From NCBI GenBank assembly GCA_040774885.1, contig JAXGTO010000001.1, positions 62,001 through 126,000 of the forward strand: 64,000 nt of DNA, read 5' to 3'. The notes below the pieces were generated by a model. That model saw only the letters and a list, made by a program, of their open reading frames with translations. It had not been told where the DNA came from and searched no databases. The translations under genes and the position numbers were made by a program. Positions 34,707-42,669 of this stretch are shown piece by piece. Each line of letters begins with the position of its first letter. Within the stretch, counting starts at the first letter, position 1. The stretch comes from JAXGTO01 sp040774885 (GTDB lineage Bacteria; Actinomycetota; Coriobacteriia; Coriobacteriales; Eggerthellaceae).

Positions 34707-35869
34707 TGTCTTTCTGCGAATCGGGTTCTTTCGAGGCTGTTGTTTTGGCGGGTGGCAAGGGAACGCGGCTTGCGCAGGCGGTTCCAGATGTTCCCAAGCC
34801 CTTGGCTCCGGTTTGCGGGCGTCCTTTTGTCAAATTCGTGCTGGATGCGCTGGCGCGGCAGGGTTGCCGACATGTGGTCATGGCGGTTGGGCATCGCCGT
34901 CAGATGATCATCGATGCCATTGGGTCGCAGTACCGGGGGATGGATGTCGATTACTCCGAAGAAGACGATGCTTTGGGTACGGGCGGAGCGGTCGCGCGTG
35001 CTTTGCCGCTCTGCGATGACGACGGGGTCATTGTGGTCAACGGGGATACTTTCGTCGATGTCGATTATCGCGCAATGCTCGGCTGCATGGATGCGGGCGA
35101 ACACGATGCGGTCATTGCCGTGTGCCAAATGGAAGATTGCTCTCGGTATGGTCGTGTCGAGGTGTCAGAAGGTCGTGTCGTCGGCTTTGAGGAGAAACGC
35201 TCTGGCGTTGCGGGGAATATCAACTCAGGCACTTATTGTTTGAGCAAAGGGTGCCTGGGTGGTTTTCCGACCTGTTTTTCACTCGAGCATGATGGCTTTG
35301 AGAAAATGCTATTGCAAGGACGCCTTGGGGCCGTCCCCGCAAGCAGGCCGTGCTTGTTTATCGATATCGGCATTCCAGATGACTACCGACGCGCTCAAGC
35401 GCTGATGGCGCCACGAAACGACAAAGGCCATCCCATCGCTTTTTTCGATCGAGATGGGACGCTCAATGCCGATCTCGGGCATCCTTTCAAAAAGGAGGAT
35501 CTGCGCCTTATCGAAAAGAACGTCCAGCTGGCCGCCGAATACCATAGCCGCGGATTCCTCATCGTGATTATCACCAACCAAGCGGGAATTGCAAAAGGCC
35601 TGTATACGCGAGAGCAGATGAGGTGCTTCAATGATGAGCTTGCCCGCATGATGGCCGAGTGCGGGGCGCCAGTCGAGGCATTTTACTATTGTCCGCATCA
35701 TCCCGACATTACCGGTCCGTGCGACTGCCGCAAGCCGGCCCCCGGGCTGATTCTCAAGGCTTTGGCTGATTATGAAACGGATGCGGGCTCCTGCGTTCTA
35801 TTTGGCGATAAGCCATCTGACGTTCAAGCGGGCCGTAATGCAGGAGTGCCTTCTTGGTTGGTTGATTGA
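34706..35869 (+). CDS. HddC-GmhB fusion: heptose-1-phosphate guanylyltransferase plus heptose-bisphosphate phosphatase
   Basis: The 387-residue protein carries two enzymes. Residues 8-235 are a nucleotidyltransferase (AVVLAGGKGTRLAQAV, PKPLAPV, IVVNGDTFVDVD) matching HddC, which makes GDP-heptose. Residues 245-387 are a HAD-family phosphatase matching GmhB: IAFFDRDGTLN (catalytic aspartates), ITNQAGIAKG, the zinc loop CPHHPDITGPCDCRKPAPG and LFGDKPSDVQAG. GmhB removes the 7-phosphate before HddC acts, so the fusion joins two successive steps. With HddA and GmhA the pathway from sedoheptulose-7-phosphate to GDP-D-glycero-alpha-D-manno-heptose is complete. Confidence 0.92.
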   Translation: MSFCESGSFEAVVLAGGKGTRLAQAVPDVPKPLAPVCGRPFVKFVLDALARQGCRHVVMAVGHRRQMIIDAIGSQYRGMDVDYSEEDDALGTGGAVARALPLCDDDGVIVVNGDTFVDVDYRAMLGCMDAGEHDAVIAVCQMEDCSRYGRVEVSEGRVVGFEEKRSGVAGNINSGTYCLSKGCLGGFPTCFSLEHDGFEKMLLQGRLGAVPASRPCLFIDIGIPDDYRRAQALMAPRNDKGHPIAFFDRDGTLNADLGHPFKKEDLRLIEKNVQLAAEYHSRGFLIVIITNQAGIAKGLYTREQMRCFNDELARMMAECGAPVEAFYYCPHHPDITGPCDCRKPAPGLILKALADYETDAGSCVLFGDKPSDVQAGRNAGVPSWLVD

Positions 35870-35983
35870 TTCTGCGCATTTGATTGCCCATCCGGCTTAC
35901 GGGATTGTTCGCAGGTTTGGGCGTACCCTTCTATGTTGCGCCTTTCCCCTGTTCCTATCGATAGCAGGGCGTTGCTGAAAAAG

Positions 35984-36012
35984 TTGATTAAACCACTCTG
36001 AAGTTATACCAT
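35984..36012 (+). promoter_or_regulatory. Putative promoter immediately before the YfhO-like gene
   Basis: TTGATT (35984-35989) and TACCAT (36007-36012) are separated by 17 bp. The predicted transcription start falls at or just before the ATG at 36021 and no ribosome-binding site is present, again suggesting a leaderless mRNA. Confidence 0.35.
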
Positions 36013-36020
36013 TGTCGACC

Positions 36021-38813
36021 ATGTCGACACTATTACCCCTGCGCTTCGAACAGCGCAAGCGTTATTATCTGGCCTATACGGGCCTTTTCCTGTTGTTTTG
36101 CTTGGGCGCGTTCGGATACCTGTTTGCCTCGGGGCACAGTTTGATCTTGTCCGATGACGGGCTCGATGAGCATCTCACCTATCTTACGTATTGCGGGCAG
36201 TGGATTCGCGACTGGATAAGCACCGGCACTCCAACGATGTGGAACTTCAGCATGGGTTATGGCGCCGATGCCATTCTCACCATGCAGGGCTGGTTGGACG
36301 AGCCATTTACCATTCTGTACGCACTTGTTCCCGAAGAGGGTGCGCAATACCTGTATCAGGTTTTGGCCATCGTTCGGCTGTACCTTGCCGGCATCGCGTT
36401 TTCGGCGTTTTGCCGCTACCACAAACGCGAAGGATTCTCCACGTTGCTGGGCGCGCTGGTTTACACGTTCAGCGGCTTTTGCCTGGCGTGGGGCGCCTTG
36501 CGCCATCCGATGTTTGTTGATGCGGCGATATTCTTGCCTTGGGTGTTGTTGGCAGCCGACAAGATTCTGGATGGAAAAAGCCCTCTCATGTTCATCGTGG
36601 CCATGGCGGTCACGTTTTTCACCGATTGGTACTGGGGCTACATGATCGGCATCATGTTGCTGCTGTTCTGTCTCATGCGTTATTTTTTGGGGCAACGCGA
36701 ACGAAGTGTCGCTGATTTCTTCAAACTGGTTGGCCGCTTCGTCCTGTATCTGGTGGTCGCGCTTGCCTTGGCGGCCGTTGCCGTGCTGCCCACTGTTATG
36801 TATACGCTGCAGATGGGTCGCCTTGAGGCCGGCGTCGATGTTTCCGCGTTCGATCAACTGGGGACGTATGCGCTCTACCCTCTGACTTTAACGGGAGGGG
36901 ACAGCTCGTCGCTTGGCATGGGGTTGGAATGCGTCGCGGCGTTTTTCATCGTTATGCTGTTCGCTGTGCCCCAATTCCGCAAAGCGGCGGATCTGCGGCA
37001 GGCGAAAATCGCCTTCATCGTACTGACGATTTTTGCTTGTTTCCCAATTTTCGGGTCTATATTCAACGGGTTTTCCTATTCCACCGACCGATGGATGTTC
37101 GTTTATGCATTTGCGGCGGCGTACATCGTGGTGCTGCTTGAACCGCGTGTGCCCCAGCTTAAGCGATTCGATGTCAGACGTATCTTGGTGGTTGTCATCG
37201 TTTTGGAAGCATGGATGGCGGTTCTGCTTTTGGTGTGGGACAAACGTATTTGGGCGGTTTGCGCCATGGTGCTGCTGGCCCTCACATTCGTCATGGTTCG
37301 GTTTCTTTCGGATGCCGGACACACGCGGCCTCGTCGCATCCTGTTGGTCGTTCTGCTCTTTTTGGGAGTCACTTTGTTTTCCAACGGCCACTTGCTTTCC
37401 GCCTCATCGGATAATTCCAAACCCTATATAGACAACCTGGTGAAGTTCGGCCAGGCGTATAGCACGCAGACGACCGATTCGGCCAGCAGTTTGGTCGTGG
37501 GGCTCGATGACGATGCTCCGTTGTACCGCTACGACAAGCCAAGCGAGCTGACTCGCCGCAATTCAAGCCTGCTGCAAGGGCTGTATTCCGTTGATTTCTA
37601 TTCAAGTTTTTACAATCAGCGGGTTGATGATTATCGCACTGAACTGGCCATCCCTTCCGCATCTTCATTGCAGAACTTCCTGATTGCCACCAGTGATTCT
37701 CGGGCTTCCGTCGAAGCGGTTAGCGGGGTGAAGTACTTCTTGGTGCGCTCTGGGAAGGAATCATCTTTGCCCTACGATTTCGATACCTTGGTGGCTCAAG
37801 GCAGCTATGGAGGAGGAGACTACGAGGTGTATCGAACGGACAATGTTTTACCGCTCGCCTATACCTACGATAAGTCGATTTCAACCGAGGAATACCAGGC
37901 ATTGTCTCCGCTGCAGCGTCAAGAAGCGACGTTGCAGGCTTGCGAGGTCGATGGAACCGATCAGCCCGAGGCCGATTTGGATCTTACAGGTGAGCAGATC
38001 GATTATGCAGTGGACCAAGAGAAGAGCAGCGATGCCACATTGGAGGACGGCAAGGTTGTCTGCACTGCCGACAATGCGAAGCTTACTTTGAACTTCACTG
38101 GCAAGGCCGGGTGCGAGACGTATGTGTACATGGATAATTTGGATTTGCAGGATTACTCACCGAGCCAACTGGTGTCTTCGGATGAATACGAAGCCATGGG
38201 CCTTTACGACCGGTTCAATCTGTTCGTAAAGGACAATCGCAAAGGCACAACCAAGATGTACAATCTCACCTTCGAAGGCGGCGCCATTTCCAGCAAGAAG
38301 ATCACTTGCGATACTTCTGCATGCAATTTTTACGGAGGCAAGCATGACTGGCTGGTCAATCTGGGATACAGCGACTCGTCGGTTGACAGCATTACCATTA
38401 CGTTTGGCAAGGCGGGTGAATACACATTCGATGATTTTCAGGTTCTGGTTCAGCCTATGGATGGACTTTCGAGTCAGGTGGATTCATTGGGGCAGGTCGT
38501 GCCAGACGAACTCGACTTCGGCTGCAATTCAATCGTGGGGTCGATTCATACTGATGACAGCCGTCTGCTGTACATTTCGGTTCCGTATTCCGAAGGATGG
38601 AGTGCAACGGTGGATGGGGAACCTGCGGAAATCAAATGCGCCAACACCGCGTTCATGGCTATCGAGTTGGACCCTGGCGATCATACTTTCGAGTTGCACT
38701 ACCAGACGCCTTGGTTGGTGCAAGGTGCGTTGATCAGCATGCTGGGCTTGATTGCTTTGCTGGTCGGGGGATTGCTGCGGCGCCGTAGGATCGGCGCAGC
38801 TTCAGTAAAGTAA
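36021..38813 (+). CDS. YfhO-family multispan membrane protein (GT-C-like)
   Basis: The 930-residue protein has about 12 N-terminal hydrophobic helices (to about residue 480), a large extracellular domain of about 400 residues, and a final span near the C-terminus. The N-terminal part (ILSDDGLDEHLTYLTY, NFSMGYGADAILTMQGWLDEPF, YTFSGFCLAWGALRHPMF) matches YfhO. In Gram-positive bacteria, YfhO relatives are GT-C-like enzymes that glycosylate lipoteichoic acid outside the membrane with sugars on undecaprenyl phosphate. A similar role decorating one of the polymers here is inferred. Basic residues end the protein (RRRRIGAASVK). Confidence 0.87.
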   Translation: MSTLLPLRFEQRKRYYLAYTGLFLLFCLGAFGYLFASGHSLILSDDGLDEHLTYLTYCGQWIRDWISTGTPTMWNFSMGYGADAILTMQGWLDEPFTILYALVPEEGAQYLYQVLAIVRLYLAGIAFSAFCRYHKREGFSTLLGALVYTFSGFCLAWGALRHPMFVDAAIFLPWVLLAADKILDGKSPLMFIVAMAVTFFTDWYWGYMIGIMLLLFCLMRYFLGQRERSVADFFKLVGRFVLYLVVALALAAVAVLPTVMYTLQMGRLEAGVDVSAFDQLGTYALYPLTLTGGDSSSLGMGLECVAAFFIVMLFAVPQFRKAADLRQAKIAFIVLTIFACFPIFGSIFNGFSYSTDRWMFVYAFAAAYIVVLLEPRVPQLKRFDVRRILVVVIVLEAWMAVLLLVWDKRIWAVCAMVLLALTFVMVRFLSDAGHTRPRRILLVVLLFLGVTLFSNGHLLSASSDNSKPYIDNLVKFGQAYSTQTTDSASSLVVGLDDDAPLYRYDKPSELTRRNSSLLQGLYSVDFYSSFYNQRVDDYRTELAIPSASSLQNFLIATSDSRASVEAVSGVKYFLVRSGKESSLPYDFDTLVAQGSYGGGDYEVYRTDNVLPLAYTYDKSISTEEYQALSPLQRQEATLQACEVDGTDQPEADLDLTGEQIDYAVDQEKSSDATLEDGKVVCTADNAKLTLNFTGKAGCETYVYMDNLDLQDYSPSQLVSSDEYEAMGLYDRFNLFVKDNRKGTTKMYNLTFEGGAISSKKITCDTSACNFYGGKHDWLVNLGYSDSSVDSITITFGKAGEYTFDDFQVLVQPMDGLSSQVDSLGQVVPDELDFGCNSIVGSIHTDDSRLLYISVPYSEGWSATVDGEPAEIKCANTAFMAIELDPGDHTFELHYQTPWLVQGALISMLGLIALLVGGLLRRRRIGAASVK

Positions 38814-38935
38814 GTCGTTATGCAGTCTGGCGGTTTTGAGCCTAAAGGGGCTGTGGAATCATCCTGGAAAACAGAGCGCGCGCCATGCCGTGCGCTATGA
38901 TTCTTTATCGGATATCCACTATCTGAAAGGTTATT

Positions 38936-40240
38936 GTGGCTCGACATTCCGCCCCAAAGCATGCCAAACACGCTCAGCCGGGCAATTCACCTGCAGCTGC
39001 GCCGCAAAACCAGCCGCGTTCTGCCGCTCAGCAGCCGACGCGCCAGTTCAACATGCCTCAGGGAGGCGTGCGCAGATCTTCGTCGCAAGATGACGGCCAG
39101 GCAAACAATGGTGTGCGGAGCGGTCAAGCCCGCTATCAATACGGCGGCGGTGCAAGCTATTCTTCCCATCAGCCCCAGCATACGCAGGCTGCGCAAGATG
39201 ATTTCTTCAGTGCACAGCAGCAGTCGGGGATGCCGACCATTGCAAAGCCCAAGAAGCGGCATCGCGCACTGAAAGCCATCTTGGCCGTTGTAGCGTTGCT
39301 GCTGTGCGCCGGTGTGGCCTGTGGGCTGTGGTACGCCGCTACGCTCGACGGGGTCTTGGGCATGGATTCTTCGCAAGAAAGCAGCGTCAACGCCGTGCTT
39401 TCCGATGCCAAGTCGGGCGAGCCCTTCTACGTTTTGGTGCTGGGCAGCGATAGCCGCGAGGGCAGTGGAACCAGTGATAGCGCCGATGAGCAGGGGACCA
39501 ACCAACGAAGCGACGTGATGATGCTCATTCGGGTCGATCAATCCAACCGTCAACTCACCATCGTGTCGATTCCGCGCGATACGCCTTGGACGGCGCCCGA
39601 TGGTACTGTGTGCAAGATCAATGAGGCCTACAATCTGGGCGGTGCGGCCATGAGTATCCAAGCCGTGTCCGAATTGACCGGCGTTTCCATTTCCCACTAT
39701 GCCGAAGTAAGCTTCTCCGACTTCGAAAACGTGGTTGATGCGCTGGGCGGCATCACGGTTGATGTTCCCACCGCCCTTTCGTATGAGGATGCGTTAACGG
39801 GTCAGGAGGTCACTCTGCAGCCAGGCGAGCAAACCCTTAACGGCCAGCAGGCTCAGATATTCGCCCGCGCCCGGCACGAATATGGCGAAAACCAGGATGC
39901 TGCTCGCCAGAGCAACGTCCGCTCGGTATTCGAGGCCCTGATGGAAAAGACCCTCGATCGCCCATTGTACGAATTGCCGGGAACGATTTTGGACGTGGCC
40001 CAGTGCGTCACTACCGACATGAAGACCACGGACCTGGCTTCGCTTGCGATGTCGTTCAGCAGCGGGGATGTCACCACGTACAGCTGCAGCGGCCCGACGG
40101 ATGGCGAAGAAGTGTCGTATCTCGATGGCCTGTGGCTGTGCTACCGCAATCCTGACGGATGGTCAAAATTGATGTCGGTTGTTGATTCAGGCGGAGACCC
40201 TGAAGACCTTGATGTAAGCGATACGGCGCAACCATGGTAG
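38936..40240 (+). CDS. LCP family phosphotransferase, second of three
   Basis: The 434-residue protein has a long cytoplasmic N-terminal part of about 110 residues, rich in Gln, Ala, Ser and Pro, a membrane span near 113-138, then the LCP domain. Motifs include LVLGSDSREG, NQRSDVMMLIRVD, VSIPRDTPWT, INEAYNLGG and FARARHEYGENQDAARQSNVR. The C-terminus shares the YS-x-x-GP...GGDP segment with the other two. The start is GTG with gaaagg upstream. It should ligate lipid-linked glycan to peptidoglycan outside the cell. Confidence 0.93.
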   Translation: MARHSAPKHAKHAQPGNSPAAAPQNQPRSAAQQPTRQFNMPQGGVRRSSSQDDGQANNGVRSGQARYQYGGGASYSSHQPQHTQAAQDDFFSAQQQSGMPTIAKPKKRHRALKAILAVVALLLCAGVACGLWYAATLDGVLGMDSSQESSVNAVLSDAKSGEPFYVLVLGSDSREGSGTSDSADEQGTNQRSDVMMLIRVDQSNRQLTIVSIPRDTPWTAPDGTVCKINEAYNLGGAAMSIQAVSELTGVSISHYAEVSFSDFENVVDALGGITVDVPTALSYEDALTGQEVTLQPGEQTLNGQQAQIFARARHEYGENQDAARQSNVRSVFEALMEKTLDRPLYELPGTILDVAQCVTTDMKTTDLASLAMSFSSGDVTTYSCSGPTDGEEVSYLDGLWLCYRNPDGWSKLMSVVDSGGDPEDLDVSDTAQPW

Positions 40241-40251
40241 GGACGAATACA

Positions 40252-41301
40252 ATGTCGCATGATTCGCAAGATCCGCACCCCGAAGTTACCGTTATCGTTC
40301 CCATGTACAACGTGGGGCGATACGTAGGGGAGTGCCTTCAAAGTTTGGTAAAGCAGAAGTTTGAGGATTTCGAAGTCATCTGCGTCGATGACGGATCCGT
40401 GGACGACACTCTTTCGATTGCCAAAGCGTCTGTTGAAGGCGATGACCGATTCGTCTTCATGCATCAGGAAAACCAAGGGCAATCTGCGGCTCGCAATGCG
40501 GCACTCGGGCGCGCGAGCGGCTCTTACGTTCTGTTTTTGGATTCGGATGATATGTATCGGCCTTTGGCTTTGGACAACCTGGTCCGTCGCATGCGCGAGG
40601 ATAAACTGGATATTCTCTTTTTCTCTGCTGAAACCTTTTATGAGTCTGCCGAGCTCAGGCGAACGCATAACGAGAATCAAGGCGGTCGTTCTGACATTCA
40701 TGGCATTATGACGGGGGAGCAGCTCTATATTCGCATGGAGGAAACGGGGTCGTTTCGTCCTTCGGCCTGCCTGTTCATGATGTCTGCAAAGCTCATCGAG
40801 GACAACGGGCTCCGTTTCAAAGAGGGGATAATCCATGAGGACCTGCTATTTACTTTGACGGTTTTCCCGCTTGCCGCTCGTGCGGGATTTCTCAATGCGC
40901 CGCTTTATCGTCGTCGCATGCGAGAGGGTTCTACAATGACCAGCGAACGTGGCATGCGCAACATTGCCGGTTTGTTCTGCGTATGGCGTGGATTGGAGTC
41001 ATGGCTGGCCACCAACAACCAATCGTATTCCGATGCGTTCTGCGATTGCTACGCTCACCGAGTTTTCGATACGGAAAACGATCTTTCCCGCGACATGCTC
41101 TATGTGGGCCAAAGCGCGGTCGAAGGGTTCAGGGAGGGCCTTGACCGGGATGATCGCCTCGCATTCGATTACTGCTGGGAGCATGCGCAGTACATGGATC
41201 GAGCTATCCACGACGTGGCCGACAGCAAGACGTTCAAGGTCGGGCGTGCTATCATGGCAATTCCAAGTTGGGTTAAAGGTCGGTTGGTTCCTCCATCGTA
41301 G
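40252..41301 (+). CDS. GT2 glycosyltransferase
   Basis: The 349-residue protein has a GT2 domain at its N-terminus (VTVIVPMYNVGRYV, VICVDDGSVDDT, LFLDSDDMYRP) and a C-terminal helical part. The sequence near residues 180-230 (IHEDLLFTL, RRRMREGSTMT) resembles module 2 of the triple GT at 26.4 kb, suggesting a related specificity. ATG 40252 is preferred because aggga lies 8 nt upstream; ATG 40234 overlaps the LCP stop. It lies between two LCP genes. Confidence 0.88.
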   Translation: MSHDSQDPHPEVTVIVPMYNVGRYVGECLQSLVKQKFEDFEVICVDDGSVDDTLSIAKASVEGDDRFVFMHQENQGQSAARNAALGRASGSYVLFLDSDDMYRPLALDNLVRRMREDKLDILFFSAETFYESAELRRTHNENQGGRSDIHGIMTGEQLYIRMEETGSFRPSACLFMMSAKLIEDNGLRFKEGIIHEDLLFTLTVFPLAARAGFLNAPLYRRRMREGSTMTSERGMRNIAGLFCVWRGLESWLATNNQSYSDAFCDCYAHRVFDTENDLSRDMLYVGQSAVEGFREGLDRDDRLAFDYCWEHAQYMDRAIHDVADSKTFKVGRAIMAIPSWVKGRLVPPS

Positions 41302-41337
41302 GGCCGACGGCCATTTCATTGGAAAGAGGGACGCACC

Positions 41338-42474
41338 ATGGGTTCACCCAAACACGCCAGTCATGCAGCACCATCTCAGCAACCTCCTTCATCTGCTCCT
41401 CGTCAGTCTTATTCCGGTCAGCAGCAGGCTCCCGGTTATCGCCCGGCAGGTGCGGCACCGGGGACTCCCGTTGATATGCCGTCCAAGCGCAAGCATACGG
41501 GCCGCAATGTCTGCATCGTCTTGGTGGTTTTGGCACTGGCGGCCGCTGCGGCGTTTGCCGGCTACAAGATGTGGCAGGGCGGCCAATCGTCGTCGACCAG
41601 CGCTTCGACCACTGCGTCAACCACCACTGCGGCAAGCGATACGTCAGAACAAGCGTATTACGTGCTTATAGTAGGCGAGGATAGCCGCACGGGCACCACG
41701 GAGATCAACGAGCCCAACTATGCTGATGGCAAAGGCCGTTCAGACACCATGATGTTGGTGCGCGTCGACCCCGTGAATTATAAGATCACGCTCGTCACTA
41801 TTCCACGAGATACCGAAGCCACGGTCGATGGGACCACCAACAAAATCAACGACGCCTTCTATTCTGGTGGAATAGATGCCTGCATGGATCAGGTCACTTC
41901 GCTTACGGGCGTCACTCCCAAGTACTACCTGGTAACCACATTCGTCAATTTCGAAAATCTGGTTGACCAATTGGGCGGCGTGCAGGCCAATGTGCCCATC
42001 AATATGACGCTCGATGACATCGTTTCCGGAAAAGAAATCACTTTGAGCCCCGGCCCCCAGAAGCTCAATGGCGCCTCTGCGCTGGTGGATGCCCGCGTGC
42101 GCAAGGCATATGCCAATGACCTCGATGCCTGCCGCCAAATACAGGATCGCTCCCTTGTCCAGTCGCTTATTCAGCAGGTGGCCGATAATCCCAGCAGCGC
42201 TGCCACGGCGGCGTCGACGCTTTCGAGCAACGTGCAGACCAATTGGCCTGCCGCCGATCTGGTATCCGAGGTTAAGAACTTCGCATCAAATTCCAGCAAG
42301 ATCACCTTTTACAGCGGCACGGGCCCCTATGCCGGCGATATCGACGATGCTACCGGATTGTGGTTGGTCCCGCGTGATGAAACCACGTGGAAAAAGGTGA
42401 TTCAGGTGGTCGATCAGGGCGGCGATCCCACTTCAGTTGTGGCTTTGCCCACGGTTGCGGAAGCTACTGACTAA
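41338..42474 (+). CDS. LCP family phosphotransferase, third of three
   Basis: The 378-residue protein has a proline/glutamine-rich cytoplasmic part, a membrane span near residues 56-80, a Ser/Thr linker (SSSTSASTTASTTTAAS) and the LCP domain with LIVGEDSRTG, GRSDTMMLVRVD, VTIPRDTEATV and VDARVRKAYANDLDACRQ. The first motif has GED in place of GSD. The C-terminal YSGTGPYAG...GGDP segment is shared with the other two. agaggga precedes the ATG. It is followed by a hairpin terminator. Confidence 0.93.
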   Translation: MGSPKHASHAAPSQQPPSSAPRQSYSGQQQAPGYRPAGAAPGTPVDMPSKRKHTGRNVCIVLVVLALAAAAAFAGYKMWQGGQSSSTSASTTASTTTAASDTSEQAYYVLIVGEDSRTGTTEINEPNYADGKGRSDTMMLVRVDPVNYKITLVTIPRDTEATVDGTTNKINDAFYSGGIDACMDQVTSLTGVTPKYYLVTTFVNFENLVDQLGGVQANVPINMTLDDIVSGKEITLSPGPQKLNGASALVDARVRKAYANDLDACRQIQDRSLVQSLIQQVADNPSSAATAASTLSSNVQTNWPAADLVSEVKNFASNSSKITFYSGTGPYAGDIDDATGLWLVPRDETTWKKVIQVVDQGGDPTSVVALPTVAEATD

Positions 42475-42510
42475 AAAGTTGTTGCAACGGAGGGCCATCT
42501 TTGCAATAAT

Positions 42511-42540
42511 ATGCGGGCTGCTCAAACGAGCGGCCCGCAT
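42511..42540 (+). terminator. Hairpin terminator between the LCP gene and tRNA-Glu
   Basis: A 13-bp stem with one G-T pair (atgcgggctgctc / gagcggcccgcat) and an aaac loop lies 36 nt after the LCP stop. Only a short T-run (TTGT) follows, and the tRNA begins 2 nt later. Confidence 0.6.
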
Positions 42541-42542
42541 TT

Positions 42543-42617
42543 GTCCCCATAGTCTAGCGGTCAGGACGCGGCCCTTTCAAGGCTGAGACACGAGTTCGAT
42601 TCTCGTTGGGGGCACCA
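42543..42617 (+). tRNA. tRNA-Glu (anticodon TTC)
   Basis: The 75-nt sequence folds as a standard tRNA. The acceptor stem gtccccA pairs with Tgggggc (one G-U), the anticodon stem cggcc/ggctg encloses loop CTTTCAA with anticodon TTC, the T-arm contains gTTCGATTc, and CCA is encoded at 42615-42617. It stands alone in the middle of the glycan locus, between two hydrophobic-protein gene groups. Confidence 0.97.
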
Positions 42618-42669
42618 TTTGAACTCAAGAGCTCCGCGCTAGCGGGGCTCTTTGCATAGAGAGGCATTG

